From Streptomyces hoynatensis (GTDB taxonomy: Bacteria; Actinomycetota; Actinomycetes; Streptomycetales; Streptomycetaceae), in contig NZ_RBAL01000019.1 in NCBI RefSeq assembly GCF_003626535.1, forward strand, positions 59,038 to 123,037: DNA of 64,000 bases, given 5' to 3'. Position 1 is the stretch's first letter, and the number at the start of each line of letters is the position of its first letter. The notes beneath the pieces are model-generated. The model ran no database searches and was not told where the DNA came from. It was given only the letters and a program-made list of their open reading frames with translations. The position numbers and the translations under genes were made by a program. Positions 7,612 through 14,165 of the stretch are shown here, one piece after another.

Positions 7612-8331
7612 TCAGCGCCGGTACGTCGGCCGGTCGGGGAGGGCGCCGTCCCCGGGCAGCACGGCGAGTTCGAGGCCGCGCACGAGGCGGCCGCGCAGCA
7701 CCTCGTCCGCGGCCAGGGCGCGGGCCAGCCTGCCGACCGTCTCGGCGGCGGGGGCGCCTTCGTCCAGGACCAGCGCGAGCACCCCGTCGGCGCGCCCCCC
7801 GGGGACCAGGTGCCCGGTGCGCACGGCGGGTTCGGCGGCCAGGGCCGTCCGCACGGCGGCGGCGACCTCGGGATCTGCGGCCGGGGCGCCGCCGGTGGCG
7901 ACGGCGCGCAGGGCCGCGCCCGACAACTCGTAGCTCACGGGTCCCGCCACGTCGATCACCAGGGCGCCCGCGTTCTCCTGCACGGCGGCCTGGAGCGCCT
8001 GCCGGGTGGTCACGGCCACCGGCCGGGCGTCCGCCCGCCAGGCGGCGAGGGTGGCGACCGCGGTGAAGACCGGCAGGGCCCGCCTCCCGTCGGGGAGTTG
8101 CAGGGTGAGGACGGCCATGTCGCTCGACTTCTCGCGGCGCAGCCCGTCCTCGCCCGTCTCGGCCTCGCCGAGGACGGCGACGACCGGGACCAGCAGCCTG
8201 GCCCGGGCCAGGGCCGCGAGGAGGGCGGGCTCGGTCCCCGGGTCGCGGGCCCAGTCGCCGAGCGCGCGGCGCAGCGTGGGATCGGCCGAGCCGTCGTCGC
8301 CGGCGAAGGCGGGCTGGGGGATGTTCTTCAT
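7612..8331 (-). CDS. SseB-family protein
   Basis: A 239-aa protein that begins MKNIPQPAFAGDDGSADPTL. It contains the SseB N-terminal domain, recognised by the pattern LLAALARARLLVPVVAVLGE followed by VLTLPDGRRALPVFTA. No signal peptide is present. Streptomycetes carry several SseB-like proteins of unknown function. The name comes from a serine-sensitivity phenotype in E. coli and should not be read as an enzyme activity. It is divergent from the serine hydrolase gene at 8534, with about 200 bases of shared upstream region. Confidence 0.8.
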   Translation of the reverse strand: MKNIPQPAFAGDDGSADPTLRRALGDWARDPGTEPALLAALARARLLVPVVAVLGEAETGEDGLRREKSSDMAVLTLQLPDGRRALPVFTAVATLAAWRADARPVAVTTRQALQAAVQENAGALVIDVAGPVSYELSGAALRAVATGGAPAADPEVAAAVRTALAAEPAVRTGHLVPGGRADGVLALVLDEGAPAAETVGRLARALAADEVLRGRLVRGLELAVLPGDGALPDRPTYRR

Positions 8332-8495
8332 GGCCACGGCCCCGAGGGTATCCAGTAACCGGCTTGGTCCGTTCCGGGACGGTAGTTGGAGTGATTTCCG
8401 CGCGGCCGGGGCGCCGTCCCACGGGGGCGGCGGGGGTGATGACCCGATGCCGCCTTTGTCGTCACCGTCCGTTACGCGGTCTTCCTCAGGACCGC

Positions 8496-8524
8496 GGGTG
8501 ACTCGGCCAGGTGTGCGGTATAGC
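8496..8524 (+). promoter_or_regulatory. possible promoter giving a leaderless serine-hydrolase mRNA
   Basis: A TATAGC box at 8519-8524 lies only 9 bases before the ATG at 8534, with a GTGACT-like -35 about 15 bases further upstream. This spacing would place the transcription start at or within a few bases of the start codon. No Shine-Dalgarno sequence is seen in between. Confidence 0.35.
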
Positions 8525-8533
8525 GTGCACCAC

Positions 8534-9661
8534 ATGAGTCGAGTGCCCCGTCACCTGCCGCGGCGGATCAGGCCCGCGCTGGTCGTGAACGCCGCGCTCG
8601 CCACCGCGTTGCTGGCCGCGGCGACGGCCGGCGATTCGCCCTTCGGGAGCGAGGAGACGGTGGCGGACGCGGTGAGCGCCCCGCCGTCGGGAGCGGTGCC
8701 GGGGGACGGCGGCCCGGCGGCGCCCCAGGCGGGGCTGACCAGCGCCGCGAACGCCAGGCTCGCCGAGGGGATCGGCGCGCTGCTCGACGAGTTGTCCGCC
8801 GGCTCCGGGGCCACCGGCCCCGGATCGGGCGCGGGGTCGGCCCCGGGGGACGGCCCGGACTCCGGCTCGGGCTCGGAGGCCGGAGGGAACGCCGGCAGCG
8901 AGGGGGACGGCGGGGCGGCCGGGGACGGCGGGAGCGCGGGGGACGCCGGGGACTCGGACGCCTCGGTGCGGCGCGAGGTGCGCCTGTCGGTCTCGGTGCT
9001 CGCCCTGGGCAGCGGCCTGAGCGCCACCTACGGCAGCCAGTCCTTCGACACGGCGAGCATCGTCAAGGTCGACATCCTGGCCGCCCTGCTGCTGCAGGCG
9101 CAGGACGAGGAGCGCGCGCTGACCGCCGAGGAGCGGGACCTGGCCGCGGTCATGATCCGGGAGAGCGACAACGACGCGGCCGACGCGCTGTGGGACTCCA
9201 TCGGCCGGGCCGAGGGGCTCGACGCGGCCAACGAGCGCCTCGGCCTCGGCCACACCAGCGGCGGCCCCGAGGGGCACTGGGGGCTGACGCAGACGACGAG
9301 CGCCGACCAGATAAGCCTGCTGCAGGCGGTCTTCAGCGCCCGCTCCCCGCTGGACGCCGACTCCAGGCGTTACGTCCAGGAGCTGATGGGCACGGTCGTC
9401 GACGACCAGCAGTGGGGGATATCGGCGGCGGCCGACGGGGAGTTCGAGCTGAAGAACGGCTGGCTGCCGCGCAGCCAGACCGATCTGTGGGACGTCAACA
9501 GCATCGGCCGGATCACCTGGGGCGGTCAGCGTTTCCTGATCGCCGTCGTCTCCGACGGGCACCCCACAGAGGCGGACGGCATAGCGGCCGTGGAGGCCGC
9601 CGCCGAGGCGGCGGTGGCCGCGGTCACCACTCCGCAGGGGACTGCGGGCCGGGGCGTCTGA
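8534..9661 (+). CDS. exported serine hydrolase, class A beta-lactamase fold
   Basis: A 375-aa protein. A hydrophobic N-terminal segment (residues ~12-35) serves as signal or anchor, followed by a Gly/Ser/Asp-rich linker (~70-140) and a beta-lactamase-like domain. Catalytic motifs are S175-x-x-K178 (SIVK), SDN around residue 211 and KNG near residue 307, where true beta-lactamases have KTG or KSG. The Asn and the absence of an obvious omega-loop Glu make antibiotic hydrolysis doubtful; a peptidoglycan or unknown amide/ester hydrolase is more likely. Its last 38 bases overlap the convergent mycosin gene. Confidence 0.85.
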   Translation: MSRVPRHLPRRIRPALVVNAALATALLAAATAGDSPFGSEETVADAVSAPPSGAVPGDGGPAAPQAGLTSAANARLAEGIGALLDELSAGSGATGPGSGAGSAPGDGPDSGSGSEAGGNAGSEGDGGAAGDGGSAGDAGDSDASVRREVRLSVSVLALGSGLSATYGSQSFDTASIVKVDILAALLLQAQDEERALTAEERDLAAVMIRESDNDAADALWDSIGRAEGLDAANERLGLGHTSGGPEGHWGLTQTTSADQISLLQAVFSARSPLDADSRRYVQELMGTVVDDQQWGISAAADGEFELKNGWLPRSQTDLWDVNSIGRITWGGQRFLIAVVSDGHPTEADGIAAVEAAAEAAVAAVTTPQGTAGRGV

Positions 9662-10856
9662 GCCTGGCCCGCAGCCGGGTGGCGCCGCCGCCGAGCGCGG
9701 CCGCCGTGGCGACCAGCGTGACGCCGAGCACCGCCGTCACCGGGGCGAGCCAGCCCCGCTCGTCCCCCTCCTCGGCGGCGGGCACGGGGCCGGGGCCGAA
9801 GTACTCGGAGCCGTAGGGCTCGGAGGCCGGCGCCAGCGGGCGGGCGGTCACCTCCTCCGCGGCGGCGAGCGCCGCGGCCGGGTCCACCACCCCGCTGCCC
9901 AGGGCGTCGCTGTGGCCCCCCTCCGGCGGGTCCTGCGCGGTCTCGGTGAGCAGGCTGCGCACCTGGGCCGGCGTGAGGTCCGGGTGGGCGGCGAGCAGCA
10001 GGGCGGCCGATCCGGAGACGAAGGCCGCCGCCGCGGACGTGCCCCAGCCCGCGTAGTAACGGCCGTCGGGATCGGCCACGATGACGTCCTTGCCCGGGGC
10101 GCTGATCGTGTCGTACCAGCGGCGGGTGGAGAACTCGGTGGGGACGCCGGTGCGGTCGACCGCGGCGACGGCGATCACCCCGGGGTAGCCGGCCGGGTAG
10201 GAGACCGGGTTGCCGCGCTCGCCGCCGTTTCCCGCGGAGGCGACGACGACGGCGCCCTTGCCCAGGGCGTAGCGCACCGCGGCGTCCTCCTCCGCGTCGG
10301 GGTGCGCGGACTCGCTGTCGTCGCCCAGCGAGAGGTTGATGACGTCGGCCCCCTGGTCGGCGGCCCAGCGGATGCCCTCGGCCAGGGCGCCGGAGCGGGT
10401 CTCGCGCGCGGTGTCCCGCTCGGGGTCGTCGTCCTCCAGGAGCACCCGGACGGGCAGGATGGTGGCCTCGGGGGCGACGCCGATGATTCCGCTGTCGTGG
10501 CCCGGCCCGTGCCCGCGGCCGGCGATGATCCCGGCCATGGCGGTCCCGTGCGCGGCCCAGGTCGGGTCGCCCGGCTCGGCGCCGAGCCCGATGAAGTCGT
10601 GGCCGGGCAGCACGGCGCCCGCCAGATCGCGGTGGTCGGCGTCGACGCCGGTGTCGAGCACCGCCACGGTGACGCCCTCGCCCCGGGTGGTCTCCCAGGC
10701 CGCGGGCGCGTTGATCGCGTCGAGCGCCCACTGCTGCTGTTCCCGCACGGAGTCGGCCCGGGCCTGGGCGGCCCCCGGCAGCAGCCCGGCCCCCGCCAGC
10801 AGCCCGGCCGCGAGCGCCACGGCGAGCACGCGCCCGCTGCGCACCGGTGTCCTCAT
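9624..10856 (-). CDS. subtilisin-family membrane-anchored protease (mycosin-like, S8)
   Basis: A 410-aa S8 serine protease. Signal peptide at residues ~1-34, Asp68 in VAVLDTGVD, His103 in AAHGTAMAGI, oxyanion Asn210 in ASAGN, Ser274 in GWGTSAAAAF, and a C-terminal transmembrane helix (~370-392) with a short basic cytoplasmic tail. Signal plus C-terminal anchor is the architecture of MycP-type proteases of type VII secretion. No EccC, EccD or WXG100 gene is in the window, so a type VII role is only an architectural inference. It is followed on the same strand by two membrane genes upstream at 10927 and 11945, which may form an operon ending with this protease. Confidence 0.9.
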   Translation of the reverse strand: MRTPVRSGRVLAVALAAGLLAGAGLLPGAAQARADSVREQQQWALDAINAPAAWETTRGEGVTVAVLDTGVDADHRDLAGAVLPGHDFIGLGAEPGDPTWAAHGTAMAGIIAGRGHGPGHDSGIIGVAPEATILPVRVLLEDDDPERDTARETRSGALAEGIRWAADQGADVINLSLGDDSESAHPDAEEDAAVRYALGKGAVVVASAGNGGERGNPVSYPAGYPGVIAVAAVDRTGVPTEFSTRRWYDTISAPGKDVIVADPDGRYYAGWGTSAAAAFVSGSAALLLAAHPDLTPAQVRSLLTETAQDPPEGGHSDALGSGVVDPAAALAAAEEVTARPLAPASEPYGSEYFGPGPVPAAEEGDERGWLAPVTAVLGVTLVATAAALGGGATRLRARLRRPGPQSPAEW

Positions 10857-10926
10857 GTCTCGCCGTCCCCCGTCTCCCCCGCCGGTGCGGCGGGCTTCGC
10901 CTCGGCCCTGATCCCGGCTGCGGCCC

Positions 10927-11877
10927 TCACCGATCCTGCCGCCTCTCCCGGGCCGCCGCGCGCAGCCCGTCGCCTATGCGCTCGGCGAGGCCCCGCGCGT
11001 CGTGGCCGAGCCCGGACAGCGCGACCGTGCCCTCCTCGCCCTCGGCGGTGGCCTCGGCGGCCGGCTGCGGGTCCTCCACCGTGCGGCCGTCGGCGAAGCC
11101 GCTCACCGAGTAGACCACGACGGGGAGTTCCTCCAGGACGCGGATCGTCCAGGAGGCGCGCTGCGCGTCGCCGAAGTCCTCCGCCGGCGTGCCGGGGGCC
11201 GGGTAGGTCCTGGGCATCAGGTCGGCGCGGGTGCCCAAGTCCTCGTCGGCGAAGCGGTCGTGGAGCGCGGCCATGTCCCCGGCGTCGCCCTGCGCGAACA
11301 TCAGGCCGACGGTGATCACGCTGCTCTCCGTCTCGTCCACGTAGGTGGCCCTGACCAGCCGGTGGCAGCCGACCGCGCCGAGCACCCGGGCGAGCAACGG
11401 GTCGAACGCGTCGTCTCCGCAGGCGCTGTCGGGGGCGACCGCGACCCGCACCCAGCGCCGGTCGGCGCCGCCGGGCCCCGCTTCCTCGGCGCTGACCTCC
11501 GGCGGGAAGAGCCGGTCGACCGGCAGGTTGCGCCACAGCTCGCGCCCGGCGTCGTAGGCCACCTCGGCGGCGCTCGGTTCGGCGTCGCCGTTCAGCCAGG
11601 CGCCCGCGGCGGCGCCGCCGAGCAGCCCGGTGCCCAGGATCAGGCAGACGACGGTGCCCACCAGCCGCAGGGAGGTACGCCGGGTGAAGGAGCGCAGGAC
11701 GAAGGAGGGCACGGCCGGTTCGGCGGCGGGCGGCGGAGGAACGGAAGGCGACGGCGGAACGGACGGCGGGGGCGGGGCGCCCGGCTTGGGGGGCGCGGCG
11801 GGAGCGGGGGGCACCGCGGCGGGGGTCGAACGCTGGGGCGGCAGCGGCATGTGCCGCGGACCCTGCTCGGTGTTCAT
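10927..11877 (-). CDS. single-pass membrane protein of unknown function
   Basis: A 316-aa protein. A long Pro-rich cytoplasmic N terminus (residues ~1-75) leads to one transmembrane helix (around LVGTVVCLILGTGLLGG) and an extracytoplasmic domain with two Cys separated by about 20 residues (ACGDDAFD and VGCHRLVR) that could form a disulfide. ATG 11877 is preferred over the GTG two codons upstream because GGGGAG lies 7 nt before it. It lies 70 bases upstream of the mycosin-like protease and downstream of a DUF2510 protein. No enzyme motif is recognised. Confidence 0.75.
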   Translation of the reverse strand: MNTEQGPRHMPLPPQRSTPAAVPPAPAAPPKPGAPPPPSVPPSPSVPPPPAAEPAVPSFVLRSFTRRTSLRLVGTVVCLILGTGLLGGAAAGAWLNGDAEPSAAEVAYDAGRELWRNLPVDRLFPPEVSAEEAGPGGADRRWVRVAVAPDSACGDDAFDPLLARVLGAVGCHRLVRATYVDETESSVITVGLMFAQGDAGDMAALHDRFADEDLGTRADLMPRTYPAPGTPAEDFGDAQRASWTIRVLEELPVVVYSVSGFADGRTVEDPQPAAEATAEGEEGTVALSGLGHDARGLAERIGDGLRAAARERRQDR

Positions 11878-11944
11878 CCGCACACTCCCCGGCCACCCGG
11901 CGGCCCGCTGGTCACCCTGACGGGGTCACTTTACGGTCGTTGGC

Positions 11945-12994
11945 TCAGGCTTCGGTACCGGGCCCGGCCGACAGGGCACGCGCTCCGGAGAGGATTCGGT
12001 CAAGTTGCGCGGCGGCCCCCTCCTCGCCGCCGTCCTCGCCGCCCTGGTCACCGCCGTCCTCGCCGCCCTCGTCGCCGATGTCGACGCCGAGCCTGAGGAG
12101 GACCATCGCCCCCGAGCCGTCGGGGGCCGGGAAGGCGGCCGACTCGACGAAGGCCGCCGTGCCCTCGGCGGTCTCGATCCGCGTGCGCACGTGATGGCCC
12201 TCCTGCCCGGCGACGGTGATCCGCTCGTCGAGCACCTCCCGGGAGTCGAGGATGCCGCCGTACGCCTCGTCGCTGTAGGCGGCCCGCTCGTTGCCTGCGA
12301 TGTCGGCCCTGGCCGCGTCCCGCGGGGAGGTGCCGGCGGCGCCCGGCGCCAGGAAGAGGAACGCGCCCCCGTCCACGCAGGAGTCGGCCGGCCGGCCGGG
12401 GCAGGGGTAGCCGGAGACGGTGGTGACGGCCACGCCGCCCTCCAGCACGCCCTCCCGCCAGCCCTCGGGCACCGGCAGCGCCACGCCGCCCGCCTCGGCC
12501 AGGGTCAGCCCGTCCTCCCCGCTCCCGTCTCCCGGCCCGGGGTCGCCGTCCTCCTCGCCGCCTCCGCCCTCGTCCCGGCCCTCGCCCTGCGGGCCCCGCC
12601 CGCCGTCCCCGCCCGGGGGCGGCCGGTTCCCCTCGTGCGGGTGGCCGGGCGGGGGGCCGGCGTCCAGGGGACCGCCGCCCGGGTGGCCGTCGGCGCCGAA
12701 CACGAGGGCGCCCGCCACCAGCAGCGCGGTGAGCAGCAGCGCCCCGCTGAGGAGAAGCGCCATCAGCGGGCCGCGGCCGGATGGCCGCACGGGCTTCGCC
12801 GACACGAGGGGCGCGCCGCCCGGCGGGGTGGGCCGCCCGGCGGGCGGGAACGCGGCCGGCGCCGGCCCCGTGGCGGCGGCCTCCCCGGGGGCGCGCGGCA
12901 GGCCGGTCCACGCCGTGCCGTCCCACCGGCGTTCGGGAGCGGGGCCGTCGCCCGGGTGATCCGGGTCGGGGTACCAGCCGGGCGGTGTCGTCAT
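11945..12994 (-). CDS. DUF2510-domain membrane protein
   Basis: A 349-aa protein. The N terminus is a DUF2510 motif (MTTPPGWYPDPDHPG then RRWDGTAWT), followed by a Pro/Ala linker, one transmembrane helix (ALLLSGALLLTALLVAGALVFG, about residues 95-115), a low-complexity Gly/Pro/Asp linker and an extracellular domain (~190-330) with a Cys pair in YPCPGRPADSC. The tail is rich in acidic repeats and GGEDGG. ATG 12994 was chosen over 13000 for ribosome-binding-site spacing. Function unknown. Gene order suggests association with the neighbouring membrane protein and mycosin-like protease. Confidence 0.78.
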   Translation of the reverse strand: MTTPPGWYPDPDHPGDGPAPERRWDGTAWTGLPRAPGEAAATGPAPAAFPPAGRPTPPGGAPLVSAKPVRPSGRGPLMALLLSGALLLTALLVAGALVFGADGHPGGGPLDAGPPPGHPHEGNRPPPGGDGGRGPQGEGRDEGGGGEEDGDPGPGDGSGEDGLTLAEAGGVALPVPEGWREGVLEGGVAVTTVSGYPCPGRPADSCVDGGAFLFLAPGAAGTSPRDAARADIAGNERAAYSDEAYGGILDSREVLDERITVAGQEGHHVRTRIETAEGTAAFVESAAFPAPDGSGAMVLLRLGVDIGDEGGEDGGDQGGEDGGEEGAAAQLDRILSGARALSAGPGTEA

Positions 12995-13166
12995 GCCCAT
13001 GCCCTGAAGGTCTCACACGGGAACCGCCGCGGCCACCACCCCGGCCCGCGGGAACAGGCCATCTCCCGGCCCCCGCAAGGGAGTCGGCGCGGGCCGGCGC
13101 GGGCCGCGGCGGACATGGGCGGGGCCTGTCCGCGCGCGCCCGCGGGAGGTGCGGCATGATCCCGGT

Positions 13167-14096
13167 GTGACCCGACGCCTGATGCTGCTCGATACCGCCT
13201 CCCTGTATTTCCGCGCCTACTTCGGGGTGCCGGAGACCGTGCGCGCGCCGGACGGCACCCCGGTGAACGCGGTCCGCGGCCTGCTCGACTTCATCGCCCG
13301 GCTGGTCGCCGACCACCGCCCCGACGACCTGGTCGCCTGCCTGGACGCCGACTGGCGCCCGGCCTGGCGGGTCGAGCTGATCCCCTCCTACAAGGCGCAC
13401 CGGGTGGCCGAGGAGAGCCCCGAGGGCCCCGGCGCCGAGACCGTGCCCGACACCCTGACCCCCCAGGTCCCGGTGATCGAGGAGGTGCTCGACGCGCTGG
13501 GCATCGCCAGGCTCGGCGCGCCCGGCTACGAGGCGGACGACGTCATCGGCACCCTCAGCCACCGCGCCGCCGGCCCGGTGGACATCGTGACCGGCGACCG
13601 CGACCTCTTCCAGCTGATCGACGACGCGCGGGCCGTCCGCGTGCTGTACCCGGTCAAGGGCATGAGCACGCTCGCCGCCTACGACGAGGCGGCGCTGCGC
13701 GAGAAGTACGGGGTGAACGGCCCCGGCTACGCCGAGCTGGCCGTGCTGCGCGGGGACCCGAGCGACGGGCTGCCCGGCGTTCCGGGGATCGGCGAGAAGA
13801 CGGCCGCCAAGCTGCTGGCCGGCTTCGGCGACCTGGCCGGGCTGCTGGCCGCCCTCGACGACCCGGCCGCCGCCCTCACCCCGGCGCAGCGCAGGCGGCT
13901 GACCGAGGCAAGGGACTACCTGGCCGTGGCGCCGCGGGTGGTGCGGGTGGCCACCGACGTGCCGCTGCCCGGCCACCCCCTCCGGACGGCGACGCTGCCC
14001 AGGACGCCCCGCCACCCGGATGCCCTGGAACGCCTCAACCAGCGCTGGGGCCTCGGGGGTTCGCTGACCCGGCTGCTCAGCGCCCTGCTCGGCTGA
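13167..14096 (+). CDS. stand-alone 5'-3' exonuclease (PolA N-terminal type)
   Basis: A 309-aa protein from GTG 13167. It matches the 5' nuclease domain that precedes DNA polymerase I: conserved acidic metal ligands in MLLDTASLYFRAYF, the DDLVACLDADW and GYEADDVIGTL motifs and the H3TH motif LPGVPGIGEKTAAKLL. No polymerase domain is attached. Such proteins remove RNA primers or flaps. The start is not certain: an in-frame GTG lies at 13149, and a 4-codon ORF (MIPV) with a good ribosome-binding site ends in a TGA overlapping the chosen GTG. It is convergent with the HelY-like helicase. Confidence 0.9.
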   Translation: MTRRLMLLDTASLYFRAYFGVPETVRAPDGTPVNAVRGLLDFIARLVADHRPDDLVACLDADWRPAWRVELIPSYKAHRVAEESPEGPGAETVPDTLTPQVPVIEEVLDALGIARLGAPGYEADDVIGTLSHRAAGPVDIVTGDRDLFQLIDDARAVRVLYPVKGMSTLAAYDEAALREKYGVNGPGYAELAVLRGDPSDGLPGVPGIGEKTAAKLLAGFGDLAGLLAALDDPAAALTPAQRRRLTEARDYLAVAPRVVRVATDVPLPGHPLRTATLPRTPRHPDALERLNQRWGLGGSLTRLLSALLG

Positions 14097-14129
14097 GCCC
14101 GGGGCCGCGCCGCCGGGGAGGCACGGCCT

Positions 14130-14154
14130 GGCCGCGCCGGCCCCCGGCGCGGCC
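14130..14154. terminator. bidirectional hairpin between exonuclease and helicase genes
   Basis: A perfect 11-bp GC-rich inverted repeat with a 3-base CCC loop lies in the 69-bp gap between two convergent genes. No U tract is present on either strand. Confidence 0.6.
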
Positions 14155-14165
14155 GCGGGTCCGCC

